Shown here in pieces: positions 40,571 through 52,285 of a DNA stretch of 64,000 nt (its first letter is position 1; every line of letters begins with the position of its first letter). The notes below the pieces were generated by a model. It was not told the DNA's origin. It searched no databases and saw only the letters and a program-made list of their open reading frames with translations. Source of the stretch: Hemerocallis citrina (taxonomy: Eukaryota > Streptophyta > Magnoliopsida > Asparagales > Asphodelaceae); NCBI GenBank assembly GCA_017893485.1, contig JACEHZ010000589.1, positions 1,242,501-1,306,500 on the forward strand. Direction: 5' to 3'. The position numbers were made by a program, and so were the translations under genes.

Positions 40571-42997
40571 ATGCTCTCCTCACTCTCAACCTTCTCTCCT
40601 CCTCCTCCTCCTCCTCCTCCTCCCTTGAAAAAACAACCCCCCCTCCCAAACTCCCACCTCTTCACCCACCCCTCCACCCTCCTCCTCAACCTCTCCTCCT
40701 CCGCCGCCGACCTCCGCCACCTCCTCCCCCTCCTCATCAAGCAACACCTTTTCGACCAACACATCATCCAAACCAAACTCATCGCCCTCTTCTCCCGCTT
40801 TGGCGCCCTCCGCGAAGCCTCCCTTGTCTTCTCCTCCATCCCCGAAAAGACCGACGAGCTCTACCACTCGATCCTCAAGGGCCATTGCCACCATTCCCCC
40901 TTAGACCAAACCCTTTTGTTCTTCATCCAAATGAAGCAAGCCCAGGTTCGCCATTCCGTCTATAACTTCACTTACCTTCTCAAAGCTTGTGGGGATAACT
41001 CAGACCTTAGGAGAGGGAGAGAGATTCATGCCCAGCTGATCAGTAATGGGTATGGGGGGAATGTGTATGCGATGACTGCGGTGGTGAATGTGTATGCCAA
41101 ATGTGGGCGGGTTGGGGATGCGCGGAAGATGTTTGATAGAATGCCTGAGAGGGATTTGGTGGCTTGGAATGCGGTGGTTGCGGGGTATGCGCAGAATGGG
41201 TTGGCGGTGGATGCGATGGAGATGGTGAGGAGGATGCAGGAAGGGGGGGAACTGGCGGTGAGACCCGATTCGATCACACTGGTGTCTGTTCTGCCTGCGT
41301 GTGCGAATGTTGGGTGCTTGAAGGCGGGGAGATCCGTGCATGGGTTTGCAATTCGGGCTGGGTTTGAGGGTTTGGTGAACGTGTCGACTGCGCTAGTTGA
41401 TATGTATGCAAAATGTGGGGCGATTGGGGTTGCAAGGTTGGTGTTTGATCGGTTGGGGGCAAAGAATGTTGTTTCGTGGAACTCGATGATTGATGGGTAT
41501 GCTCAGAGTGGGGATGCTGAGGAGGCGATGAGGCTATACAAGAGGATGATAGGACTGGGGATTAGAGCGACGGAGGTCACTGTGTTGGCTGCATTGAATG
41601 CTTGTGGTGAATTGGGAGATCTTGAAGAAGGGAAACAAATTCACGAGCTTGCTATGAGAATTGGATTGGGGTCGAATGTTTCGGTTATGAACGCTCTCAT
41701 CACTATGTACTCCAAGAGCAAAAGAGTTGATCTTGCTGCAAAGGTGTTTGATGAAATGAAAGTGAAGACTCGTATCTCATGGAATGCGATGATTTTGGGC
41801 TTCGCACAGAATGGATGTGCTGATGATGCTCTGAGACTCTTCGGTAAGATGCCGTATGAGAACATGCATCCGGATTCGTTCACTCTAGTCAGCGTAATTC
41901 CGGCAGTAGCCGATGTATCAGTCATACGTCGAGCCAAGTGGATTCACGCTTACGCCATCAAATTTTTGCTCGACACAAACATTTTTGTAGCTACTGCACT
42001 CATAGACATGTATGGAAAATGTGGTGGGGTTTCCCTTGCACGAAAACTCTTCGACTCAATGAAGGAACGCCACATCACCACGTGGAATGCAATGATTGAT
42101 GGGTACGGGACACACGGATTTGGGAAGGAGGCAATCAGCTTATTTGAAGAAATGAAAAACAACAGCCTAATCGAGCCAAACGGCGTAACATTCCTTTGCG
42201 TTCTTTCAGCTTGCAGCCACGCTGGCTTGGTTGACGAAGGGAAGAAGCAATTTGAGAGCATGAAGAAAGACTTTAACCTCGAGCCTTCAATGGACCATTA
42301 TGGAACAATGGTGGACCTTCTAGGCAGAGCTGGGAAGCTCGATGAAGCATGTAATTTCATTGAAAAGATGCCAATAGAACCCGGCATCAGTGTCTATGGA
42401 GCCATGCTAGGTGCATGCAAAATACACAAGAATGTAGAGCTAGGAAAAGCAGCGGCTGAGAAGTTATTCAAATTAGAACCAAATGAAGGTGGTTACCATG
42501 TCTTGTTGGCCAACATCTACGCAAATGCTTCAATGTGGGAGGATGTTGCTAGGGTTAGAAGAGATATGGAGAATAAAGGGTTGCAGAAAACCCCAGGTTG
42601 TAGCTTCTTCGAATTGAGAAACAAGGTCCACACATTCTATTCTGGGAGTTCTAATCACCCTCAGTCGAAAAAGATATATGCAAGGTTAGAGAAATTGATG
42701 GAGGAGATCAGAGAAGCTGGGTATGTGCCTGAAAATGAATCACTTCATGATGTCGAAGAGGATGTTAGGGTTCAACTAGTAAGTACTCACAGCGAGAAGT
42801 TAGCAATTGCGTTTGGGCTTATAAGTACAAGTGCAGGAACTAGGATACAAATCAAGAAAAACTTGAGGGTTTGTAGAGATTGTCACACAGCAACTAAGTT
42901 CATATCTTTGGTGACTGGGAGAGAGATCATTGTGAGAGACATGCAGAGGTTTCACCATTTCAAAGATGGTAAATGCTCTTGTGGGGATTACTGGTAG
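40571..42997 (+). CDS. CRR22: DYW-type PPR protein, CRR22-like chloroplast RNA-editing factor, 808 aa
   Basis: An intronless ORF encodes a PLS-class pentatricopeptide-repeat protein. It closely matches my memory of Arabidopsis CRR22 (At1g11290, 809 aa) along its whole length. Examples are the block after VYNFTYLLKACGD and the stretch MDHYGTMVDLLGRAGKLDEA. The Ser/Pro-rich N-terminus (about 1-60, with nine consecutive prolines) fits a plastid transit peptide. PPR motifs occupy about residues 60-600, then E motifs, a PG box (KTPGCSFFEL) and the DYW deaminase domain to the end. The domain has HSE at 740-742, CRDC at 768-771, a second zinc-site HH at 795-796 with CSC at 802-804, and ends in DYW. 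CRR22 edits C to U at plastid ndhB, ndhD and rpoB sites in Arabidopsis; the same role here is inferred. All key residues are present, with no stop or frameshift. Confidence 0.93.
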   Translation: MLSSLSTFSPPPPPPPPPLKKQPPLPNSHLFTHPSTLLLNLSSSAADLRHLLPLLIKQHLFDQHIIQTKLIALFSRFGALREASLVFSSIPEKTDELYHSILKGHCHHSPLDQTLLFFIQMKQAQVRHSVYNFTYLLKACGDNSDLRRGREIHAQLISNGYGGNVYAMTAVVNVYAKCGRVGDARKMFDRMPERDLVAWNAVVAGYAQNGLAVDAMEMVRRMQEGGELAVRPDSITLVSVLPACANVGCLKAGRSVHGFAIRAGFEGLVNVSTALVDMYAKCGAIGVARLVFDRLGAKNVVSWNSMIDGYAQSGDAEEAMRLYKRMIGLGIRATEVTVLAALNACGELGDLEEGKQIHELAMRIGLGSNVSVMNALITMYSKSKRVDLAAKVFDEMKVKTRISWNAMILGFAQNGCADDALRLFGKMPYENMHPDSFTLVSVIPAVADVSVIRRAKWIHAYAIKFLLDTNIFVATALIDMYGKCGGVSLARKLFDSMKERHITTWNAMIDGYGTHGFGKEAISLFEEMKNNSLIEPNGVTFLCVLSACSHAGLVDEGKKQFESMKKDFNLEPSMDHYGTMVDLLGRAGKLDEACNFIEKMPIEPGISVYGAMLGACKIHKNVELGKAAAEKLFKLEPNEGGYHVLLANIYANASMWEDVARVRRDMENKGLQKTPGCSFFELRNKVHTFYSGSSNHPQSKKIYARLEKLMEEIREAGYVPENESLHDVEEDVRVQLVSTHSEKLAIAFGLISTSAGTRIQIKKNLRVCRDCHTATKFISLVTGREIIVRDMQRFHHFKDGKCSCGDYW
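40598..40622 (+). repeat. (TCC)n trinucleotide repeat in the PPR transit peptide
   Basis: About eight TCC/CCT triplets encode most of the nine-proline run in the N-terminal targeting region. Length changes in threes would leave the frame intact. Confidence 0.85.
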
Positions 42998-43616
42998 TTT
43001 CAGTTCTTTCATTCATTCCAAAACTTCCACTGTTGGGGGAAAATACGGAAAGCAAAATTGATCCGTTTTTTTTTTTTTTTAAGCGCTGTATTTTATTTTG
43101 TTCAAATGAATAATTGGAAATATATGTAATGTAATTGTAAGGATCGGATGGTCGGAGAATTATATTATTTCATTTACAGGAAATATATTGTTGAATCTAA
43201 ACTAGACATAACTTTTCTTCTGCATAAAATGTACAGATCTTAATTGTCCATACTGTTGTCCTCAATTGGCACTCATTCCATCTGCTAAATGCAATGTCTG
43301 TTCTTAACAGTGTGAGAGCATGGATCAATATCAGTTGCATGTGAATGCAGTGAATTGACAAATTATTTTACACAACTCCAATCTCAGGCCTTCGTGAGCA
43401 AAATTTTGGGTATTTGGCAAATGGAAATGGAAAAAATGACTTTGCGCTGCAGTCGTCAAAAACCAAAATTTCGGTATTTTTACTATTTAAAATCTCAAAC
43501 AAAAAATTATTTTTCGTCCCACAATAAAAAAATAAAAAAATAAAAAAAAAAAAAAACCGACGGGAGTCTCGTCCCTCTTAATTTAAAAAAAATAAAAAGC
43601 TTTGAATCATAATTAA
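42998..43616. other. 3' flank of the PPR gene and MITE-like remnant
   Basis: A T-rich 3' flank follows the stop, with no strong AATAAA. From about 43405 to 43580 the sequence resembles the interior of the GAGCATC MITEs (GCGCTGCAGTCGTC, and the palindromic CGACGGGAGTCTCGTCCC). It may be one half of a MITE split by the Helitron starting at 43617. Confidence 0.4.
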
Positions 43617-43870
43617 CTAGTGTTACCCTGTGCAAATTGTACAGACTAAAATAATTTTGAGCGACTCATAAAATTATATATTACTTAAAAATTTAGAAAT
43701 ACCTCTAGTTATTTCAATCACGATATAATGAAAAGATGATAAATCTACAAATTAACTAATTCATACTTTCAAACCAACCAACATCATTCTATATATCTAT
43801 TTAATTAAAAGAAAATAAAAAAATAGTCGAATAATTACCGAAATTTAGAGATGCTAAGAAAGATACTTAC

Positions 43871-43965
43871 AATCTTGTCAGATTCCTCCATTCCAAAGTT
43901 TGCTTGCAAATACTCATATTGTCTGCGAAGTTTCTCAATATTTGCCTCCAACTTTTCTATATTAC
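43871..43965 (-). pseudogene. Captured exon-like fragment encoding a coiled coil
   Basis: On the minus strand one frame stays open and reads IEKLEANIEKLRRQYEYLQ, then ANFGMEESDKI. It is followed directly by a splice donor GTAAGT. The heptad-like spacing suggests a coiled coil. I do not recognise the source gene. Position near the Helitron 3' end parallels the SmD1-like exons in the sister element. Confidence 0.45.
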
Positions 43966-44749
43966 TCCTTAGTTGTGTTTGTATAAAACGATCAAATTAT
44001 AAAACACACATACAGTGCTATAATTTACCAAAACTTTTCAAACAAAAAAAAATATATGTAGAAAAGATACCACTATCTGCATGTTGTTTCCCTTCTGATT
44101 CCAACATATTCTGAAGCTTCTCTTACTTCATCAAATTTTCATTTTCTCATTTCATCAACCATTTGATGGAAGTCCTTAGCTTTCTTATATATTCACTCAT
44201 TTGTTTACTTTTACCCTAAGAAAATAAAAATAATAAAATACAATAATGATAAAATTGACCAAACTATTCAACTTTCATGCTTTTTACCATCATCTACAAT
44301 CCATCGTTCTTTGTAATTGAAAATTTAATGATAATATTACTTAAAATGCAAAATTTCAAATGAAAACAAATATCAATTAGAAGAAAAAGCCCTCATATGC
44401 AAGTCAATTCGTTCCAATTTCACACTTGACGGTCCCCTTGCTTCTAATCTGAAACCTTACATTATTAGGTTTGCATCTGATCTTGAATCTCAAAATTTGA
44501 CCATATTATCGTAAAAAAGCAAAAAAATACTCAAACACAAACAAATTAAATATTACCCGAAAAAGGATATAAAAACTGAAACAACAATTCTAATTGAAGA
44601 AAGATTGCTAAAATAATTATGAGAGATTGCTAAAAATAAATGAAAAGCTCAAGAATTTAACAAAAGTAATTTTCATGAGAAATAATTATAAGAAGTAGTG
44701 AACACAATTACCATCAAATTGAAGAATAAAAGTTGATCTTTAGGTAACC

Positions 44750-44952
44750 TACATTTGGGTTAATTGCAGCGACGGCATGACGTACATGCCTAATTGCCAT
44801 CTCTGTAATCTCTGGGAGTACACATTGGAGAGAGTAGTGTAAATCAGTGAATAAATAAAAACAAACATATAATCACTTACATTATCTCTTACTTTCCCAC
44901 AGTTTATTCTTTTCTTCATCTCTTCGCCTTCCAAAATCTCAATTTCTACCAT
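44750..44952 (-). pseudogene. Captured exon-like fragments, source unknown
   Basis: A short open block on the minus strand reads MVEIEILEGEEMKKRINCG and is followed by an intron-like AT-rich stretch. A second block near 44755-44820 reads EMAIRHVRHAVAAINPNVG in one frame. Frames and splice-like borders suggest pieces of one host gene, but I cannot identify it. Confidence 0.35.
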
Positions 44953-46035
44953 AACCTTTAAAATATAATTTATTTGGATATGAAGAAATAAAGAATCGAA
45001 AACAAAACATTAGTAAGGATTTGGTCTGAAAATAACCATTCTTTATTTTTTAATCCATAATTAGGGTTTGTATTTTAAAATTTTAAGAATTGAAACAACC
45101 TAATTAGAAATCAAGAGTAAAAGCCGATGGTAAATTAGGGTTTCATAAATACAATATTACAAAACAAATTAGGAATTCAAAAACCCTAATTCATTGAAAA
45201 AATCTTACCGGCAGTGTCATCACCTATGGCAGGCCAGCGAGCGTTGACGGCGAGGATTAGGGCGGGTTGGCGAACGACGACTGCTGAGATTTGGGGGGGG
45301 TGGGGGGGGAGGGTTAGCGGGATTTTGAGGAGGGGGAGTTGGGAGAGGAAGGATTTTTTTTGTTTTTTGCATTTGTTTTGGTATTTTATTTTGTTAAGTA
45401 AAAAAAATGTGGTGTGCACGTGTTAAGGTAGGTGTGATTTTCCTACTTTTGCTCTCCTTTCTCCATTTCAAAATGGAGAAAGAAAAGAGGGGGTAGGCCT
45501 ATTAGCTTAAGATATAGTATAATTGCACACAAACATAAACAGTTTATCAGATATTACGAACATAGGCTTATGGTTTTAGAAGTTTTCTTTTAGCTGTACC
45601 TGTTACAGAACCTGACTAATTCCAATAGAAAATTTCGGTCAAAATTAGCAAAATGTAATAGCTAGAAGTATTACATGAACTCAATTCTCAAATATGTTAT
45701 GTGTTGCATGAAACAAATTCAGCTTGAACTAAGCATAATTTCAAAAGGATGCGAATTTGAATAATCTGAACAATCTATACAATCTCATGCATTTCTATTT
45801 AAAAATTTGTTAAAAACAAATATCCTGCATAGATACACATTCGTAATTCCTAAAAAGCATTATGTATAAAGTATACATGAAATGATTAGGGGTTGATGCT
45901 ATGTGAGAATATTTTGAAATGCATGTAGATTTGAATTAAGTTAAATACTTTAGAATTAAATTTCCGCTATTAATTAATTGCTTTTTAGGCTATATGGCGC
46001 TATTCTAAAGGTTAATGCAACAATTTCTGTAATGT

Positions 46036-46228
46036 AATTTTGAGGAGGGGGAGTTGAGAGAGGAAAGATTTTTTTTTTTTTTTTTTGTATTTGTTTTTAT
46101 ATTTTATTTTGTTAAGTAAAAAAATCTGGTGTGTACGTGTTAAGGTAGGTGTGATTTCCTAATTTTGCTCTCATTTTCCCATTTCAAAATAGAGAAAGGA
46201 GATAGAGGGTAGGCCTATTAGCTTAAGA
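46036..46228 (-). mobile_element. Fragment of the same Helitron 5' end (N2)
   Basis: About 190 bp nearly identical to 45316-45512. It includes GTTAAGGTAGGTGTGATTT and the terminal GGCCTATTAGCTTAAGA. No matching 3' end was found to the left. Confidence 0.6.
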
Positions 46229-46359
46229 TATAGTATAATTCCTTAATATTTGTTAAATTAATCCTAACTATTTATTAATTAATAATTAATTAACATTTAA
46301 ACATAAGTTTACCCCCATATAAATCAATATAGGAGTGTCTCATAGAAATTTTTGCAAAT

Positions 46360-46785
46360 GAAATGCATGCGATGGTGTTTCTTTTCCCTTTCCACTACAT
46401 TTCAGATTTTTTTTTTAATGGATCGGACGGGATTTAATCTCCCGTCGACTGTTTTTTAATAATAATAAAAAATTCAAAGACTGAAAACAATCTCTCATCC
46501 GATAAATCCGTAATTTTTGGGACAGTGTGTCTTTTCCCATCCGATGCGGAATTTTTTTTAAAAAAAATAAGCAACGGAAGATAATTTTTCGTCCGATCTA
46601 ACCGACGGTAAATCATGTTTTGTTAGCTATATTTTGGCAATTGCCATTTCGACTTCCAAATCTGATCGACCATTGTTCATACGAAACCCAAAATTTGAGT
46701 AAATGACCAACGATTACAGCACTATTTTTGTCAAAATTTGAAAATTTTGGCAAAATAACCAACGACGACAGATGCTCTCAAAGGC
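46360..46785. mobile_element. MITE-like remnant with GACGG hairpins
   Basis: It contains the palindrome GACGGGATTTAATCTCCCGTC and further CATCCGAT and CGTCCGATC blocks. It ends CGACGACAGATGCTCTC, like the right end of the GAGCATC MITE family. The left end is missing or lies at about 43.3-43.6 kb on the other side of the Helitrons. Confidence 0.4.
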
Positions 46786-47747
46786 CAAAACAGTAGATTC
46801 AGAGCATAAGAAATTAGAACGATTTATTAGTGCTTTTCTTAGATGTATCCTGTAATCATATTAATGATAGTACTATATGATAATGAACAATTTAATGTGA
46901 TTGATTAGTTCAAGTCCCACATGCTCATGAGGCCTTGGAATAATCTCACATTCCCATGTATTAAAAGAATGGTAAGTAATCAAGTATAGGTTGCAGCATG
47001 CATGCCATGGATCTTCATTATTTGTGACACTTGTACTTGGTCTTTTAAATTTAGTCACTTGTTTTTCCAGGCTTGGTTGAGTTTGTTGCTAAGATTACAA
47101 GTTTCTAGCACATGCACAGTACATGGAAGAGCTAAAAAAAAAATGGATGATAATATTTTGATTCATTTTGAAGCCACCAATTTACTGTGCATTGTGCACT
47201 GTACCTATTTCTATTGCTGTTAAACTATTACTTTATTTTTCTTATAAAATGATTATTATCCACTTATGTAATAAACTCTCTCTTATGCCTTGAAACCGAG
47301 AAAGTTTCCAAATTAAAAGACAAAAATCATGTTACTAAAATCTTCAATTATATAGCATTAGATTTTTCCATAACAATTCATATCCTTAGTTCATCTTTTC
47401 TAATCAATCAAATCGATGTGTGCATTATCGTGGTAGAATGACAATAAAGTTATTTAATTGAGATCAGCAAGTATGGGGAGTTTTTTTTCTGTTAATAAAC
47501 AAAATGTATAAAAAGTTTAGTAGCAAAGAGCTTCTACTGTTAAGCAATCGTGAGGAAAAGTCATACTAGTAATTAGTAAAATTATAATAAAACAGATGGA
47601 CCTATAAAATCACAGTAATTAGCATCTACTACTTTTCTTGAAGGGCATTGATTTTGGATGTTATTTTCAAAAGTGTGGTGCTGAGTGTCATAAGCTGGGG
47701 TCCTTCAATTAAAGAGTTGAATTGGAATGACTACTCTTTTAAAAACA
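46786..47747. other. Intergenic sequence, no gene recognised
   Basis: AT-rich sequence with short broken frames only. Confidence 0.35.
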
Positions 47748-47934
47748 TCTCTAATATTATAATGGGAGAAGGTCTTAGTGTTATTTGTAAATGTTTTGTT
47801 AATCTGCCAACCTGTATAATACACGTGCATAATTATTACAAAGGAAGTTCTAGGTTCAAATCAAGACTACGTCTAAATTTTTAATTTAAAAAACTATATT
47901 TATTAAAACGTGCATTGCACGTGTAAACTACTAG
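47748..47934 (+). mobile_element. Short Helitron
   Basis: 187 bp, starting TCTCTAATATTATAATGGGA after an A and ending with hairpin ACGTGCATTGCACGT, then GTAAACTACTAG before a T. Same family as 38611 and 39419, with a diverged interior. Confidence 0.75.
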
Positions 47935-48935
47935 TATCGAGGATGAGAGGACTGTAGGTTGAAATTGAATAGTTTTTTATTTTATTTTTAAGGAAAGAAA
48001 TTGAATAGATGACCATCCAAAGTCCAAACTGAAGATTCACACGGTTGAATGAAAGTGTTTGAAATCCTGAAATTTTTCGACGAGTTTACCTTAAGAAGAT
48101 ATAGTGTATGGATTCAGCTGAAACTAAAATAATTTGTGGTCACTCGATGAAGCAGCGAACAAAATTTATGAAGAACTTTCTAATATTTTGTTTGAAGGTA
48201 TGATAAAAAATTTCGGGATTCAAGAATAATTCGGCAATATTTAATATTCGAAATTTGAAAAAAAATCCGGTAAATTCGAAAAAAAACTTGGCAAAAATTC
48301 GGGAAGAGATAAATAAATTTTTTAATGTATTTCAGTACTCATTATTTATGTAAATATATATTTAAATCTATAAATGTGAAAAATAGTAATAAATTTGGCA
48401 ATTAATTTGTATAATTCACAAATTATTCAGAAATAATTAGCGCTTTTAAGAATAAATCATGAAGTGTGTGATTAAATTATGAATTGATTCGGTAGATGAA
48501 TTCTTTCGTGAATAATTTATCAAATTTATGAATTATTCGCAAGCTGTACTTCCAACCACATAATTTTGCTTTGGATAACTCATCAGTCCATTTCAAGCAA
48601 AACAATTTTATATTTGTGAATGACCATAAAATAGTTTTGAGTTTAGATACTTTAAAAGTTGAGTCCCCAAGTGCAACGTCTAGCCGTCTAGGGTTGGCAG
48701 AAAACCACTATATGTATCTTGGTGGTGGGAATCCTCTATGCTCAACAAAATAATGGATGAATTTTGTAGGGCTCAATGTATACTTGTATCTTTTATGCAA
48801 TTTACAGGTAGAATAATGTCCCACATACAGTTAAAAGCTAGCTATATGTTGAAATTAACCTTTATTCATTGAGGTGGAGATACCTTCTAGGATAAAAAAG
48901 TTACGATATCTTTGAGATATCTTTGAGATATCTTA
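47935..48935. other. Intergenic sequence, no gene recognised
   Basis: AT-rich sequence. 48180-48540 is rich in AATTCG, GAATTAT and ATTCGG variants, a degenerate repeat without clear ends. Confidence 0.35.
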
Positions 48936-48937
48936 CA

Positions 48938-49019
48938 TTCGAAAAGAGTTCCTAAATAGACCAGAGGGAAGATAAGTAATCGAAAAGAGTTCCTAAATAG
49001 ACCAGAGGGAAGATAAGTA
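48938..49019. repeat. Tandem duplication of a 41-bp unit
   Basis: TCGAAAAGAGTTCCTAAATA followed by GACCAGAGGGAAGATAAGTAA occurs twice in a row without change. Confidence 0.92.
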
Positions 49020-49362
49020 AAAGTTTATTTAAATATATCTACACTAGTATTATCCTGTACAAATTGCACAACATAAAATAAGTTTGACAGACTCATAATT
49101 TACTGATTATCTACAAATTCTAACAAAAAATATTAACTACAAAATCCTAAATTAGAGAGAAAAAAGGGTGATAAGGTACCTATGATGGTATTGTGAGCAG
49201 CAATGACATTCTTGAGTTCGACCAAAACCATTTTAACGTTCAGCTTCTTCAAAAACCTCAAACTCATCTCCAAAACTTAAAAAAGGAACACAAAAATTAA
49301 AGAAATAAAACATAATAATACTATTAAAAATCAAGAAATCAAAGAAGATAGGGAGCTACCTA

Positions 49363-52285
49363 TGTTAGGGATTTCCTACAAGGAACCCCTCTTTCAGGAT
49401 TTTGTTGAATTATTCGATGCAATCAATACAAACTATCAAACACATATGAGATCATACCAAACACACCAAAGCACACAAATTTGTCCCAGTTGGGGCTTTC
49501 GCCTTAACCGGGAAAGAAGAAATCCAAGATGTTATTCAACTAGAGAAGATACAAGAATATTACAATTCTCACCACGATCCTCTCTCAAGCCTCACCAGCA
49601 AGTACTAGTTGTTTACAATTAAAGAAACTCTCAATCTCTCCTTCAATGAAGTACTCTCTCTCTCTCTCTTGGCTCTCAATGGAGGCCAATAACAACAATA
49701 TATAGAGATCTAGAGAAAACCTAGTTTGATATCATGATACAGTAACCATTGGATATTCCTGAAGAGACAACTCTACGATAGGAGCCGTCAGATCTAACTT
49801 GAAGAACAAGTTGGGCTTCTCACAAATCACCAAGATCCGACCCAATAAATCCATCAGCGCCGCGACCGGTCGACCGCACCCCCAAGGTCGGTCGACCGTC
49901 CCCCTCTCGGGACTTCTGCACCCTACGACCGGTCGACCGCAACTTCTGCAATTACAACCGTTGACTATTTCCTTGCCTCCACTCCGTCTCTGATCTTCTC
50001 GATTCCTCCATCGTCTCATCATCTTCTTATCCAATCTAGTATGCAAGATATAAACCCAACAATCTCCACCTTGAATTGCATACTCGTGAATCCATACCTG
50101 TGTGATTTAAAACTCTCTAGACTCTTTTCTTTCTCTTCTTGCAAACAACTTATTTCAATGGCTTTCTCTACTAGTTGAATATATCTCCACCTGTTTTTCT
50201 CCCACTGTATGCCCCTCTCAAGGGCACACACCAGTAGATGTAATCATGGAGGTGCCACCCTCCACACGAACTCCACCTACCTCAAGGCTCTCTCCACCTT
50301 CCGACGATATTCGAACGTCGCGGTCTTGCTTGGATGATTCTAGTGACGGCATACTAGATAGCACTTTAGGAATAATGGGCTTCAAACCACTTGGCCAAGA
50401 TTTTCTGTTCCCCCAAAGCTGGTAGAGGTTGTGCTGAACCTGCCCAATCCCCCTCTTACCCTTCATCACCTCGCGATAACTTTCCCAAACTGAGCGAACT
50501 CCACATGGATCTGTGTACCTGCAGTCCTGAACATCTAGAGTTCTCATGGAAATAAGGCTCTGCTTCATCAAAGGAATATGCATGCCCTCCTCTAGTGTGT
50601 GTCCCCTTCCGTCTATCATCTTCGACTCATTAGTTTTCTCACCTCTTACTTCACAAATCTTATCAACCTTCGTTCTCACACAACGATATGATGCAAATCT
50701 GTAAGTAGAAACCATCTCCCTCTCAGAGCAAACTTGAGAAGAACTAACCGAATCAAAAGAACAACCGGAAATCACATCTAAAGGACTTGAAACAAAAGCA
50801 CTGTTTAAGCTTTCACCTGATTCAACAACACTTGATTTGGCACCCCTCTAACTCAATTGCTTGCAACAGTCTTTCATGTAATGCTCAATCCCTTTGAACT
50901 GGTGGCCACGGACCTTACCCCGATATACACTTTTCTTTCCAATCAAAGTACCATCCACCTCCAAGCAACTCACAGAAGTTGACGCCGGTTTTTGACTCTC
51001 CTTCCTAAGTGCATCCTCCTCCAACCCCTTGATCATACCTGCTATGAAAAACTTCTCCTTGGTAGATTTCTCGCCTAGCACGGTTATCATGTTGGATGGA
51101 TTTGATGGTGAATATATTAAGTTGGAAACCCTTAGATCATCTGCGTTGAACGCCCTCAGTTCAAATAACTCCATATTGAACTCCACTTCATGATCTAGAA
51201 GAGCGGTACTTTTCTTCATTGAGAAACCCCACAACTTTCTTCGCTGGTGCATCCGAACTTGTGACGACGATCCCGAGCAGTCAGTTCTAAATCTTGCCCA
51301 AAGACTCGTCGTACTTCTCCTATACCTGACTTCGTTCATCAATGACAACCGAATTAAACCCAAGGCTTCTGAATAAATCTTCTTCCACATCTCCTGCTTT
51401 GTGCCGATTGGTCTCCCTTTATCTCCTTCTAGGACTATATCCAAATCCTGTTAAACCAATGCTTCATGTATGTCCACCTTCAAGAGATTAAAGTTGATAT
51501 TGCCTTTGAACCGCTTGATCTTCGTGATTTGATCTGCCATCATCTCCAAGGAACTCGAACAAACCCTTTGAACCCGAAGCTGTGATATCAATTGTTAAGG
51601 ATTTTTCACAAGGAACCCCTCTTTCAGGATCTTGTTGAGTTATTCGATGCAATCAATACAAACTATCAAGCACATATGAGATCATACCAAACACACCAAA
51701 GCACACAAATTTGTCCCGGTTGGGACTTTCGCCTTAATCCAGGAGAGAAGAAATCCAAGATGTTATTCAACTAGAGAAGATACAAGAATATTACAATTCT
51801 CACCACAACCCTCTCTCAAGCGTCACTAGTAAGTACTAGTTGTTTACAATTACAGAAACTCTCAATCTCTCCTTCAATGAAGTACTCTCTCTCTTGGCTC
51901 TCATGGAGGCCAATAACAAAAATATATAGAGATCTAGAGAAAACCTAGTGTGATATCTTGATACAGTAACCATTGGATAATCCTGAAGAGATAACCCTAC
52001 GATAGGAGCAGTCAGATCTAACTTGAAGAACAAGTTGGGCTTCTCACGAATCACCAAGATCTGACCCAATAAACCAATTAGCGACGCGACCGATCGACCG
52101 CACCCCCAAGTTCGGTCGACTGTCCCCCTCTCGGGACTTCTGCACCCTATGACCGGTCGACCACCACTTCTACAATTACAGCCGCTGATTATTTCCTTGC
52201 CTCCACTCCGTCTCTGATCTTCTCGATTCCTCCACCGTCTCATCATCTTATTATCCAATCTAGTATGCAAGACATAAACCCAACA
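49363..52285 (-). mobile_element. Non-autonomous Copia-like LTR element inside the exon array
   Basis: LTRs at 49363-50061 (699 bp) and 51593-52285 (693 bp) begin TGTTA and end CAACA. The TSD is ACCTA/ACCTG (49358-49362 and 52286-52290), with one mismatch. Minus orientation is indicated by TTGATATCACAGC just inside the right LTR, resembling a Copia tRNA-Met PBS, and by a purine tract complementary to the bases after 50061. The 1.5-kb interior holds only a broken gag. The LTRs contain GACCGGTCGACCGC-type palindromes. A (CT)n run lies at 49650-49670. Confidence 0.8.
50218..51545 (-). pseudogene. Broken Copia gag remnant
   Basis: On the minus strand, MADQITKIKRFKGNINFN is followed after about 35 codons by a stop. 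The frame then continues in 51444-50848 with QDLDIVLEGDKGRPIGTKQEM and EALGLIRLSLMNEV. This matches the N-terminal pattern of Copia gag (UBN2 family). The middle is shuffled or frameshifted, and 50775-50218 has no recognisable motif. No protease, integrase or RT is present. Confidence 0.6.

Larger units (their letters stand above)
43617..45512 (-). mobile_element. Helitron-like element carrying gene fragments (copy N1)
   Basis: On the minus strand it starts TCTTAAGCTAATAGGCCTAC at 45512 and ends with hairpin CTGTACAATTTGCACAG and CTAG (43617-43620), inserted between A and T. The same two ends bound 49044-55909. A further fragment of the 5' end lies at 46036-46228. Near the 5' end is a GC-rich segment (45215-45360). 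The interior carries exon-like blocks. No Rep/helicase is present, so the element is non-autonomous. The exact 5' border is uncertain, because TATAGTATAATT follows it in two copies. Confidence 0.6.

Noticed and set aside
40552..40894. Antisense open frames over the start of the PPR gene
   Set aside because: Glu/Gly-rich shadows of the CT-rich sense coding sequence.
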